This document shows, one piece after another, positions 51,093-59,887 of a stretch of DNA of 64,000 bases. Position numbers and translations under genes: made by a program. This DNA comes from Rhizobium sp. CF080 (GTDB taxonomy: Bacteria; Pseudomonadota; Alphaproteobacteria; Rhizobiales; Rhizobiaceae): assembly GCF_000282095.2 (NCBI RefSeq), contig NZ_AKKC02000002.1:186001-250000 (forward strand), read 5' to 3'. A model generated the notes under the pieces. It was not told the DNA's origin and did no database searches. It saw only the letters and a program-made list of their open reading frames with translations. The stretch's first letter is position 1. Every line of letters starts with the position of its first letter.

Positions 51093-51862
51093 TCGCCGAG
51101 TTCGATCCAGGCCGGGGCATGGTCGCTGGCATGTTCGCGGCCGCGAACGTGACGGTCGACGCTGGCCGCCTGCAACCGGTCCGCGATCGAGGGGCTGAGC
51201 AAAAGGTGGTCGAGCCGCAGGCCCGCATCGCGGCCCCAGGCATTCCGGAAATAATCCCAGAACGTATAGATGCGCTCGCCCGGATGCAGCTTGCGGATCG
51301 CATCTGTCCAGCCTTGCTCCTGCAGCCGGGAAAAGGCCTCTCGTACCTCCGGCCGGAACAGCGCGTCCTCCCGCCAGCGTTCCGGCTTGTAGACATCGAG
51401 ATCGGTCGGCATAACGTTGTAGTCTCCGGCAAGGACGACGGGCGCACCGGTATCCAGAAGCGCCTGGGCGTGGGTCAGAAACCGCTCGTACCAGGCAAGC
51501 TTGTAGGAGAATTTCGGGCCAGGGGCGGGATTGCCGTTCGGGGCATAGAGGCATGCAATGAGTACTCCCCGCACCGCGGCTTCTATATAGCGGCTGTGAA
51601 GATCTTCGGGATCGCCCGGCAGGCCACGGCGCGTTTCGATCGGATCGGCATCGCGGGCGAGGATGGCGACGCCGTTCCAGCTCTTCTGGCCGTGCCAGAT
51701 TGCGCCGTAGCCCGCCTTTTCGATCGCACCTGCCGGAAACTTCTCCTGCGGCGCCTTCAACTCCTGCAGGCAGACGACATCCGGCCGTGCCTCCTCCAGC
51801 CATTCGAGGAGCAGGCCGAGGCGACCGTTGACGCCGTTCACATTGAAGGTCGCGATCTTCAT
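51089..51862 (-). CDS. xthA: Exodeoxyribonuclease III
   Basis: This 257-residue enzyme of base excision repair has the AP endonuclease blocks KIATFNVNGVNGRL, CLQELKAPQEKF, the Tyr in CLYAPNG, the Asp-Asn pair in LAGDYNVMP and the His in ASDHAPAW. All catalytic residues are in place. It nicks abasic sites and degrades 3' ends. It stands alone on the minus strand. Confidence 0.93.
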   Translation of the reverse strand: MKIATFNVNGVNGRLGLLLEWLEEARPDVVCLQELKAPQEKFPAGAIEKAGYGAIWHGQKSWNGVAILARDADPIETRRGLPGDPEDLHSRYIEAAVRGVLIACLYAPNGNPAPGPKFSYKLAWYERFLTHAQALLDTGAPVVLAGDYNVMPTDLDVYKPERWREDALFRPEVREAFSRLQEQGWTDAIRKLHPGERIYTFWDYFRNAWGRDAGLRLDHLLLSPSIADRLQAASVDRHVRGREHASDHAPAWIELGD

Positions 51863-52019
51863 GGATGCATCAACGTCGATGCCGGAATTTGGATGCAGTT
51901 AAGCTTATGGACAAAAGCGTTTTAGAAATTAGCAAAACATTCAGGGATAGCCCGGAAGATGCCTTTCAACCGACCGCGCCTCATCCGCGCGGCAAATCTG
52001 TTTGTGGAGAGGCCCGGCG

Positions 52020-52274
52020 ATGGCGGAAGCATTCGAAAATAGCGTGCGTGAGTTCATTGCGGAGAACTTCCTGTTCCGCGCCGACGCAGAGGTTTCGAAC
52101 AACCAGTCGCTGCTCGAAAGCGGCGTGATCGATTCCACCGGCGTGCTCGAACTGATCGCCTTCCTGGAGCAGACCTACGGTATCACCGTCGCCGACGAGG
52201 AGATCATTCCCGAAAACCTTGACAGCATCGACAACATGACCAGCTACCTCGCGACCAAACTGGCAGCGGCCTGA
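52020..52274 (+). CDS. Acyl carrier protein of a three-gene cluster
   Basis: This 84-residue carrier protein has the phosphopantetheine serine in ESGVIDSTGVLELIAFLE (DST replaces the more usual DSL) and the third helix in ENLDSIDNM. Its pI-lowering acidic composition is typical. GGAGAGG lies 7 bases before the ATG. It starts an operon with an acyl-AMP ligase 10 bases on, so it is probably loaded by that ligase, not by fatty-acid synthesis. Confidence 0.87.
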   Translation: MAEAFENSVREFIAENFLFRADAEVSNNQSLLESGVIDSTGVLELIAFLEQTYGITVADEEIIPENLDSIDNMTSYLATKLAAA

Positions 52275-52284
52275 GGCCGGGCCG

Positions 52285-53838
52285 ATGCGCATAGAGGCCA
52301 GGCTCCGCGACAGCGCCAGACGTTTCGGGACCAAGCCTGCGCTCATCGCAGGCGACATCCGGCTGACCTATGCGGAACTCGACGCCTCGTCCGATCGGCT
52401 CGCCGCAAGCCTTGCCCGCGGCGGCATCAAGCCCGGCGACCGGGTGTTGATGGTGCTGGACAACGGCCATGAAGCGGTCGTCAGCTTCTTCGGTATCTGG
52501 AAGGCGGGTGCCGTGCCCTGCCCGCTCTATCCGTCGATCAAGGCCGAAAAGCTCTCCGTCATTCTCAACAGCACCGAGGCTTCGGCGATCATTACCCAGG
52601 CCCGCCAGCGGGCAACCGTGAATACGGCCATCTCCATGACGAAGATGCGGCCGCTCACGATCGTCGCGCAGGCCGATGCCAGCGAAGATCCTGGCTATAC
52701 GTTGCGGTTCGAAGACCTGGTCAGCGGCGAGATTCCTGTTCCGCTCAGGGAATTCAAAAATGCCGAAGCCCTGGCGCTGCTGATCCACACGTCAGGCTCC
52801 ACCGGCCAGCCGAAGGGCGTGATGCTCACCCACGCCAATGTCGAAGCCGCCTGCGAAGCGATCGTTGCCTATCTCGGCAACACGGCCGACGACGTCGTGC
52901 TCAGCGTCCTGCCGCTGTCCTTCGGCTATGGCATCACCCAGGTGGTGACGATGGTGATGGCCGGCGGCACGCTAGTGCTCGAGAAAAGCTTCGCCTTCCC
53001 GCGCAAGATTCTTGAGCGGCTGGTCGAAGTGAAGGCGACCGGTTTCCCGCTGGTGCCGCCGATGGCCGCTCTGATTACCGGCATGAAGGATCTGGAGCCG
53101 GGTTTCCTGCCGCATCTGCGCACCATTACCAGCGCCGCGGCGGCGATGCCGCCCGCTCTTGCCGAACGGCTGCAGCAGCTTTTTCCCGACACCCGGCTTT
53201 TCCTGATGTACGGCCAGACCGAATGCCTGCGCGCCACCTACCTGCCGCCCGAAGAAGTGCTCCGCCGGCCGCTCTCGGTCGGCCGCGCCATTCCGGGCAC
53301 CAAGGCTTTCGTGATCGACGAGGACGGGTGCCCGGCCGGGCCCGGCGCGATCGGCGAACTGGTTATTGAAGGGCCACATGTGATGTCCGGCTACTGGGGC
53401 AACGGCCTGACCTCGGTGCGTGCGCTTTCGCCGGTGGCGGGCGGCAGACGCCTGCACACCGGCGATCTCTTCCGCACGGACGCCGACGGCTTTCTCTATT
53501 TCATCAGCCGGCGTGACGACATCATCAAAACACGCGGCGAGAAGGTGAGCCCGCAGGAAGTCGAGCGCGCGCTCTATGCCCTGCCCGGCATCAAGGAAGC
53601 GGCGGCCGGCGGCATAGACGATCCGATCTTCGGCCAGGTTATCCGCGCCTACGTGGTGGTTGAGGATGGCGTGACGCTCACCGAGCGCGAGATCATCCGT
53701 CACTGCGCTCAAGCGCTCGAAGACTACATGGTGCCGAAAAGCGTCGAATTCCGCGATGCGCTGCCGCGCACGGCGACCGGCAAGATCCGGCTCGGCGCGG
53801 ATGAAACTAACACTGTCACACAGGGGAATGTCGCATGA
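52285..53838 (+). CDS. Acyl-AMP ligase / acyl-ACP synthetase
   Basis: This 517-residue ANL-family enzyme has the phosphate loop HTSGSTGQPKGVML, the A5 motif MYGQTECLRATY, A7 HTGDLFRTDADG, A8 RRDDIIKTRGEKVSP and the A10 lysine in RTATGKIRLG. It activates a carboxylate and most likely transfers it to the upstream ACP. The specificity pocket cannot be read with confidence. It overlaps the next gene by 4 bases (ATGA), so production is coupled to the NadE-like protein. Confidence 0.88.
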   Translation: MRIEARLRDSARRFGTKPALIAGDIRLTYAELDASSDRLAASLARGGIKPGDRVLMVLDNGHEAVVSFFGIWKAGAVPCPLYPSIKAEKLSVILNSTEASAIITQARQRATVNTAISMTKMRPLTIVAQADASEDPGYTLRFEDLVSGEIPVPLREFKNAEALALLIHTSGSTGQPKGVMLTHANVEAACEAIVAYLGNTADDVVLSVLPLSFGYGITQVVTMVMAGGTLVLEKSFAFPRKILERLVEVKATGFPLVPPMAALITGMKDLEPGFLPHLRTITSAAAAMPPALAERLQQLFPDTRLFLMYGQTECLRATYLPPEEVLRRPLSVGRAIPGTKAFVIDEDGCPAGPGAIGELVIEGPHVMSGYWGNGLTSVRALSPVAGGRRLHTGDLFRTDADGFLYFISRRDDIIKTRGEKVSPQEVERALYALPGIKEAAAGGIDDPIFGQVIRAYVVVEDGVTLTEREIIRHCAQALEDYMVPKSVEFRDALPRTATGKIRLGADETNTVTQGNVA

Positions 53839-54833
53839 ACCAGAGCCTGAAGCGCGCCCAAGGGGCGGAGAAATTCTCGGCCGATACGCTGAAGCTCGAT
53901 GCGGAGGCCGAGATCGAACGCATCTGCGGCTGGCTGCGCGAGACGGTGCTCAAAACCTTGCGCAAACGCGGCGCGGTGCTCGGACTTTCGGGCGGCATCG
54001 ATTCCAGCGTGACCGCGGCTCTGTGTGCCCGTGCGCTCGGGCCGGGCAAGGTGACGGGCATCTTCATGCCAGAACATGATTCCGATCCGGACAGCCTGAA
54101 GCTCGGCCGGGCTCTGGCGGAGGCGGTCGGCATCGAGACCGTGCTCGAAGACATCGGCCCGGCGCTTGCCGCCGCCGGCTGCTATACCCGCCGCGACGGT
54201 TTCATCCGCCAGATCGTGCCGGAATTTGGCGAAGGCTGGGGCTGCAAGGTGGTGCTGGAAAATGCGCTGACCGGCCGCGGCTACAACATTTCCTGGCTAG
54301 TGGTCGCCAATCCCGACGGCGAGCAGAGCCGCCACCGCATGCCGCTCGAGGTCTATCTCGGCATGATCGCTGCCGCCAACATGAAGCAGCGCACCCGCAA
54401 GCAGATCGAATATTACCACGCCGACCGGCTGAACTTCGCCGTCGCCGGCACGCCGAACCGGCTCGAATACGACCAGGGCTTCTTCGTGAAGAACGGCGAT
54501 GGCGCCGCCGACTTCAAGCCGATAGCACATCTCTACAAGAGCCAAGTCTACCAGCTTGCCGAGGCGCTCGGCGTGCCCGCCGACATCCGCCGCCGGCCGC
54601 CGACGACCGATACCTGGTCGCTGCCGCAGGGCCAGGACGAATATTATTTCTCCCTGCCCTATGACCGGATGGATCTCTGCCTCTACGGTCTCGACAACGG
54701 GATTGCGCGGGAAGAGGTCGGCGAGGCTGCCGGACTGACGCCGGACGAGGTCGATGCCGTCTGGCGTAATATCGCCTCGAAGCGGAAGGTGGCGGAATAT
54801 CTGCATGCCGAGCCAGTGACGATGCTCGGCTGA
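53835..54833 (+). CDS. NadE-like ATP pyrophosphatase (NAD synthetase family), ammonia type
   Basis: This 332-residue protein has the PP-loop LGLSGGIDSSVTAAL at about 49-63 and the NadE-type YDQGFFVKNGDGAADFKPIAHLYKSQV, here cut to FFVKNGDGAADF and HLYKSQV. It lacks a glutaminase domain. Rhizobial NAD synthesis normally uses the long glutamine-dependent NadE, so this copy may instead make an amide on the ACP-bound or free acyl chain. It contains an extra segment (EQSRHRMPLEVYLGMIAAAN) between the PP-loop part and the core. It is the last gene of the ACP operon. Confidence 0.8.
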   Translation: MNQSLKRAQGAEKFSADTLKLDAEAEIERICGWLRETVLKTLRKRGAVLGLSGGIDSSVTAALCARALGPGKVTGIFMPEHDSDPDSLKLGRALAEAVGIETVLEDIGPALAAAGCYTRRDGFIRQIVPEFGEGWGCKVVLENALTGRGYNISWLVVANPDGEQSRHRMPLEVYLGMIAAANMKQRTRKQIEYYHADRLNFAVAGTPNRLEYDQGFFVKNGDGAADFKPIAHLYKSQVYQLAEALGVPADIRRRPPTTDTWSLPQGQDEYYFSLPYDRMDLCLYGLDNGIAREEVGEAAGLTPDEVDAVWRNIASKRKVAEYLHAEPVTMLG

Positions 54834-54838
54834 GAAGC

Positions 54839-55951
54839 TCAGTCCAACCGGTCGCCGATCAGGCGGGTCCAGCTTTCGCCGGCGAGCCCGCTGATCAGCG
54901 CCTGGCCGGACTTGATCGGCTCCAGCAGGCTCTTGTCGCGTGCCTGCGCGACATAAAACGAGCGGCCGTAGAACATCGTCTTGCGGCTCATCAAGGCCGG
55001 TATCAACCACGGATGCGCGGCGCCGCGGATGCCTGAACATCCCATTTCGTAAGCGTGGGCAAACATATCATCGACAAGGTCGGCTGTCGCATTCGGCACC
55101 GACAGTGCCTGCAGCAGCCAGCCGATCTCACCAGGACTGGCGAAGTAGACGTAAGCTGCCACCGGTCGTCCGTCGGGAGCAAAGCCGACGCGCCATTCGG
55201 GATAACCCAAATTCCGCTTGTTTTCCGCCTGACCCAGAAACCATGGCAACGAGCCATCGTCCCAGCGCGGGCGAAGCGGGTAAATCGGGGCGAGTGTCGG
55301 AAGGACGCTGCCGAATTCCTCGCGCGTGACATCACGGAAGGTGATTTTCGACGCGCCGCGCTCGGCTGGACGAAGCGGCGTCGCGCGGATAAGGGCCGCA
55401 CCACGGTCGGCAATACGGCCAAAGGGACGCAGGAGACTTGCTGGACGGAGCCGCCTGGCCAACACTTCGACCGCCGCCGAGGCGGGACGCAGGATGCGCA
55501 GCCAGTTCATGCTATAGCCGGGATCGAGCGGATGGCCTGCCTTCTGCCACATGCCGAGTGCTGTGGAATTCGCGGTCTCTGTGAGCGAGATATCCTGCGG
55601 ACCGGCAAGGAAGGATCGCAGCAGGCGTGCGCCGGCAAGCGGGTTTTCCTTCGGGTTCTCGACCATCATCGAGCCGGCGAAGGCCGCGCGGAGCGGCCGG
55701 CCGTCGAGTTCCAACCGAGAAGGGAAAACACCGATGAAACCAGAGGCCCTTCCATCCGCCTGTACGAAGACCTTGGAGCGCATATCCGGATCAGCCCAGG
55801 GGTGGTCGAAGAAGGCTTCTTCCAAGTAGGTGATCAGCGAGGGAGACGGTGTCTTGGACTTGCGAAACGTTTCCTGGAAAAGCTGCGCCACGGCCTTGAT
55901 GTCGCCGCGCTCGAAATCGCGGACCGTACCCGCTTCCGTCTTTCCCGTCAT
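54839..55951 (-). CDS. GNAT-fold acyltransferase-like protein next to the ACP operon
   Basis: This 370-residue protein starts with a GNAT-like domain (TVRDFERGDIKAVAQLFQETF and ASGFIGVFPSRLELDGRPLRAA by its core SGFIGVFPSRLEL) but its acetyl-CoA loop is degenerate: MVENPKENPLAGARLLRSFL. The second half (KITFRDVTREEFGSVLPTL, VAAYVYFASPGEIGWLLQA) looks like another GNAT copy. It converges on the NadE-like gene, 5 bases between stops. A role as acceptor acyltransferase for the ACP-bound acyl group is possible but inferred. No exact family is recognised. Confidence 0.65.
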   Translation of the reverse strand: MTGKTEAGTVRDFERGDIKAVAQLFQETFRKSKTPSPSLITYLEEAFFDHPWADPDMRSKVFVQADGRASGFIGVFPSRLELDGRPLRAAFAGSMMVENPKENPLAGARLLRSFLAGPQDISLTETANSTALGMWQKAGHPLDPGYSMNWLRILRPASAAVEVLARRLRPASLLRPFGRIADRGAALIRATPLRPAERGASKITFRDVTREEFGSVLPTLAPIYPLRPRWDDGSLPWFLGQAENKRNLGYPEWRVGFAPDGRPVAAYVYFASPGEIGWLLQALSVPNATADLVDDMFAHAYEMGCSGIRGAAHPWLIPALMSRKTMFYGRSFYVAQARDKSLLEPIKSGQALISGLAGESWTRLIGDRLD

Positions 55952-56001
55952 CGCTGTCCCCTTCTGTCAGGGGACCTTGCAGGAGGAGAATTAAATAAAC
56001 G

Positions 56002-56028
56002 AAAAGAGGCCCCGCAAAGCGGAGCCTC
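56002..56028 (-). terminator. Intrinsic terminator of the PRC-barrel gene
   Basis: On the minus strand GAGGCTCCGC, TTT and GCGGGGCCTC pair with one wobble and are followed by TTTT, 24 bases after the stop. Confidence 0.8.
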
Positions 56029-56051
56029 CCGAAATTCCTGCACCTGAACGA

Positions 56052-56444
56052 TTACATCCAGTAGGGCGCAACGCCGTAGTAGTCGTAAATCGTGCGGCCC
56101 TTGTCGTTGTACCAGGTATCGTCGTCGAGATCACGGTAGCGCGGGGCACCGGTGATCTGGTCCTTGGTCAGGTCGATGCGATAGCCGTCGAGCTGTTCGT
56201 CGTAGCGAAGCTTTTCCCAAGGGAGCGGGTAATAATCGTCGCCGATACCGAGAAAGCCACCAAAGCTCAGCACCGCATATCCGACGCGGCCGCCGCGCTT
56301 TTCGAGAAGCACTCGGGCAATAGAGCCGATATGCTTGCCGTCGGCACCATAGACCTTTGTCCCTTCGACTTTGTCGCTGGCGATCAGCGACGGAGTGTCC
56401 TTGACATAGGGATCCTGTCCGGCTCGTGGTTCGTGATGCAACAT
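56052..56444 (-). CDS. PRC-barrel domain protein
   Basis: This 130-residue protein has a PRC-barrel at about 17-90: LIASDKVEGTKVYGADGKHIGSIARVLLEKRGGRVGYAVLSFGGFLGIGDDYYPLPW, represented by KVYGADGKHIGSI and FGGFLGIGDDYYPLPW. Rhizobial genomes hold many such stress-linked soluble proteins of unknown function. AAAGGAGG lies 6 bases before the ATG at 56444. The C-terminal tail is Tyr-rich (WYNDKGRTIYDYYGVAPYWM). Confidence 0.85.
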   Translation of the reverse strand: MLHHEPRAGQDPYVKDTPSLIASDKVEGTKVYGADGKHIGSIARVLLEKRGGRVGYAVLSFGGFLGIGDDYYPLPWEKLRYDEQLDGYRIDLTKDQITGAPRYRDLDDDTWYNDKGRTIYDYYGVAPYWM

Positions 56445-56718
56445 TGCGCGCCTCCTTTGTGATTCCTCATGCATTTTGTTACGCTTGGAAACGCCCGACC
56501 CTTCCGGATGTTCCGCTATCGGTTCAAATACGCTCGGATGCCGGCTTCAGCCTCTCGTTGACGTTTACGTCAAAGTTAGATAGCTGTTTAAATCTGTGCC
56601 GATGGCTTGATGCTGCAGCGGCATGGCATAAGCTGTTGTTCGCGGGAAGGTGGAGGACCTGGCCCGCACGCGCCGGGAAAGCGCGGAGCAACAAGAAAAA
56701 CGATAGAGGAGGTCCAGC

Positions 56719-58416
56719 ATGAACGAAGTCACCGCACGTACCGGTGCCAATCCGCCCAAGATCTGGCTTGCCTCCTACCCGCCGACCGTGCCGGCCGAAA
56801 TCCCGCCGCTGGAGCATCAATCGCTCGGAGCACTGTTCGAGGACAGCTGCGCGCGCTATGCCGACCGCCCCGCCTTTTCAAGCATGGGCAAGGCACTCAC
56901 CTACCGAGCGCTCGAAGCGGAAAGCCGCAAGGTCGGTGCCTGGCTGCAAGCCCAGGGCCTTGTGAAGGGCGACCGGGTGGCGGTGATGCTGCCCAACATT
57001 CTCCAGAACCCGGTGATCGTCTACGGCATTCTTCGCGTCGGCATGGTGGTCGTCAACGTCAACCCGCTCTACACCCCGCGCGAACTGGCCTACCAGCTCA
57101 AGGATGCCGGCGCCAAGGCGATCTTCGTTCTCGAAAACTTTGCCCATACCGTGCAGCAGGCTTTGCCCCAGACGGAGATCAAGCATGTGGTCATCGCCAC
57201 GATGGGCGACATGCTGGGCTTGAAGGGCCATATCGTCAACCTGGTCGTGCGCAAGGTGAAAAAGCTGGTGCCGGAATGGTCGCTGCCATCGGCCCTGAGC
57301 TTCAAGCAGGTGATCGCGGAAGGCGCCCGAAAGACGATGAATGCGGTCGAGGTTTCGGCACGCGACATCGCCTTCCTGCAATATACCGGCGGCACCACCG
57401 GCGTTTCCAAGGGCGCGATCCTCACCCATGCGAACCTGCTCGCCAACAAGGAGCAGATGGGCCTGTGGCTGGAAACCGCTTTCCTCAACAAACCGCGCCC
57501 GGAACAGATCCAATTCCTTTGCGCGCTGCCGCTCTACCATATCTTCGCCCTGACGGTGAATTCGCTGATGGGCGTCGCCACCGGCAGCCATAACATCCTG
57601 ATCGCCAATCCGCGCGACATCCCGGCCTTCGTCAAGGAATTGCAGAAATACAAGGTCCATATCTTCCCGGGCCTCAACACGCTGTTCAACGCGCTGATGA
57701 ACAATCCGGACTTCCAGAAGCTCGATTTTTCCTCGCTGCTGCTCGTCTTCGGCGGTGGCATGTCGGTGCAGCGGCCTGTGGCTGAGCGCTGGCTGAAGAT
57801 GACCCATTGCCAGATCACCGAGGGCTATGGCCTGTCCGAAACCTCGCCGGTCGCCACCGCCAACCGGCTCGACGCCACCGAATTCAGCGGCATGATCGGG
57901 CTTCCCATCTCGTCCACGGAAATCTCGATCCGCAACGACGACGGTTCCGAAGTGGAACTCGGCGATGTCGGCGAGATCTGCATCCGCGGTCCGCAGGTGA
58001 TGGCCGGCTACTGGAACCGGCCGGACGAAACCGCCAAGGTGATGACGACCGACGGTTATTTCCGGACCGGCGACATGGGCTACATGGACCGCCAGGGTTA
58101 CACGAAGATCGTCGACCGGAAGAAGGACATGATCCTCGTCTCCGGCTTCAACGTCTATCCGAACGAGGTGGAGGAAGTCGTGGCAACCCATCCCGGCGTG
58201 CTGGAATGCGCTGCGGTCGGCGTGCCGGACGAGCATTCCGGCGAAGCCGTGAAGCTCTTCGTGGTCAAGAAGGATCCGAACCTGACAGAGGCGGACCTCA
58301 AGGCCCACTGCGTGGCCAGCCTGACCGGCTACAAGCGCCCCCGCTTCATCGAATTCCGCACCGAACTGCCAAAATCCAATGTCGGCAAGATCCTGCGGCG
58401 CGAGTTGCGCGGCTAA
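56719..58416 (+). CDS. fadD: Long-chain fatty acid-CoA ligase
   Basis: This 565-residue ANL enzyme has YTGGTTGVSKGAILTH, EGYGLSETSPVA, FRTGDMGYMDRQGYTKIVDRKKDMI by its core TGDMGYMD, and the A10 lysine in SNVGKILRREL. It activates long fatty acids for beta-oxidation. The length and the KSNVGKILRREL-type ending are typical of FadD. GGAGG lies 8 bases before the ATG. It has no beta-oxidation neighbours here. Confidence 0.9.
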   Translation: MNEVTARTGANPPKIWLASYPPTVPAEIPPLEHQSLGALFEDSCARYADRPAFSSMGKALTYRALEAESRKVGAWLQAQGLVKGDRVAVMLPNILQNPVIVYGILRVGMVVVNVNPLYTPRELAYQLKDAGAKAIFVLENFAHTVQQALPQTEIKHVVIATMGDMLGLKGHIVNLVVRKVKKLVPEWSLPSALSFKQVIAEGARKTMNAVEVSARDIAFLQYTGGTTGVSKGAILTHANLLANKEQMGLWLETAFLNKPRPEQIQFLCALPLYHIFALTVNSLMGVATGSHNILIANPRDIPAFVKELQKYKVHIFPGLNTLFNALMNNPDFQKLDFSSLLLVFGGGMSVQRPVAERWLKMTHCQITEGYGLSETSPVATANRLDATEFSGMIGLPISSTEISIRNDDGSEVELGDVGEICIRGPQVMAGYWNRPDETAKVMTTDGYFRTGDMGYMDRQGYTKIVDRKKDMILVSGFNVYPNEVEEVVATHPGVLECAAVGVPDEHSGEAVKLFVVKKDPNLTEADLKAHCVASLTGYKRPRFIEFRTELPKSNVGKILRRELRG

Positions 58417-58554
58417 CCTACCGTTGCACCGGTGCGACAGAGAACGACCAAGCGTCGGTCGCGGAGCCGAATTTCCTGCGTTAGCGGTGGACGATCCTGC
58501 AATCCTTGATTAGCCCTCTCTCAAGGGGCTGGGCAAGGCAATGTTGGAGTTCGC

Positions 58555-59799
58555 TTGGAAAGCCGCACCGGATTTTTGTTTCGTATGTTTGCCGTCGTCG
58601 CGGTATTGAGCGTCCTTGCAGGCTGTGCGGGGCGTCCCGAAGGTGTGCTCATTCCAACCCAGACGCAGGCGGCCGGAACGTCGAAGGTCGATGTGCTGGT
58701 GGCGACCACGCGACGCTCGACCGAAACGCCCGGCGTGCTGTTTTCCGGGGAGCGCGGCAAGGAACCTGTCGTCACCGAGATTGCCGTCTCCATTCCGCCG
58801 GACAAGGCTCGCGAGGTCGGGCAGGTGCAGTGGCCGTCGAAGCTGCCGGCCAATCCGGCCAAGGAGTTTACGACGGTCTCGGTCACGCCCCTGCAGCCGC
58901 AGGCCGCGCAGTCGTGGCTCAAGGGCCATCTGGGCAAGAGCCGTCGGGTTTTTGTCTTCGTGCACGGGTTCAACAACCGCTACGAGGACGCGGTCTATCG
59001 CTTCGCACAGATCGTCCACGATTCGAACGCGGATGTGGCACCGGTCCTGTTCACCTGGCCGTCTCGCGGTAGCATCTTTGCCTATAATTACGACAAGGAA
59101 AGCACCAACTATTCCCGCGACGCACTGGAGGAGATGCTGCGCCGGCTGGCCAAGGAGCCGAGTGTGGGCGAGATTACCCTCATGGCCCATTCGATGGGAT
59201 CGTGGCTGACCGTCGAAGCGCTTCGCCAGATGGCAATCCGCGACGGCCGCGTGGCGCCGAAGATCCAGAACGTCATCCTCGCCTCCCCCGACCTCGATGT
59301 CGACGTGTTCGGCCAGCAGCTTGCCGAGATCGGCGAGAAGCGGCCGCATTTCACCCTGTTCGTATCCCGCGACGACCGGGCGCTCAGCCTGTCCCGGCGG
59401 ATTTCCGGCAATATCGACCGGCTCGGCCAGGTGGATCCGACCGTCGAGCCCTATCGCACCGAGTTCGAGAAGGCCGGCATCGTCGTCCTGGACCTCACCG
59501 CGCTGAAAACCGGCGATCGCCTGAACCACGGCAAGTTCGCCGAGAGCCCGGAAGTGGTGAAGCTGATCGGCAACCGGCTGATCGCCGGCCAGACGGTAAG
59601 CGACTCGGATGTCGGCCTGGGTGACCGGCTTGGCGCCGTGGCATTGGGTGCCGCCCAGACGGTCGGCGGTGCGGCGAGCGTCGCCGTCAGCACGCCGATC
59701 GCGATCTTCGATCCGGCGACGCGACGCACCTACAACGACCAGGTCGACCGGCTCGGCAATGCCGTCGGCAACACGGTGACGACGGCCGTCGGGCAATAA
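58555..59799 (+). CDS. DUF900 alpha/beta hydrolase lipoprotein
   Basis: This 414-residue protein has a lipobox LSVLAGCAG near residue 24, marking it as a lipoprotein, and a DUF900 alpha/beta hydrolase domain: VFVHGFNNRYEDAVYR, FTWPSRGS, the nucleophile elbow MAHSMGSWL and ILASPDLDVDVF. The start is read as TTG at 58555 with GGAG 5 bases upstream; the first ATG (58585) would leave a signal without positive residues. The C-terminus ends in a small Gly-Val-rich part. The substrate is unknown. Confidence 0.83.
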   Translation: MESRTGFLFRMFAVVAVLSVLAGCAGRPEGVLIPTQTQAAGTSKVDVLVATTRRSTETPGVLFSGERGKEPVVTEIAVSIPPDKAREVGQVQWPSKLPANPAKEFTTVSVTPLQPQAAQSWLKGHLGKSRRVFVFVHGFNNRYEDAVYRFAQIVHDSNADVAPVLFTWPSRGSIFAYNYDKESTNYSRDALEEMLRRLAKEPSVGEITLMAHSMGSWLTVEALRQMAIRDGRVAPKIQNVILASPDLDVDVFGQQLAEIGEKRPHFTLFVSRDDRALSLSRRISGNIDRLGQVDPTVEPYRTEFEKAGIVVLDLTALKTGDRLNHGKFAESPEVVKLIGNRLIAGQTVSDSDVGLGDRLGAVALGAAQTVGGAASVAVSTPIAIFDPATRRTYNDQVDRLGNAVGNTVTTAVGQ

Positions 59800-59887
59800 A
59801 CACGACTTCACTTTGGACTGCGCTTGATTTGGGACGGAAACGGAATAGGTTCCCGCTCATCCCATTCCGAGTGTCGAGGAATCACCC

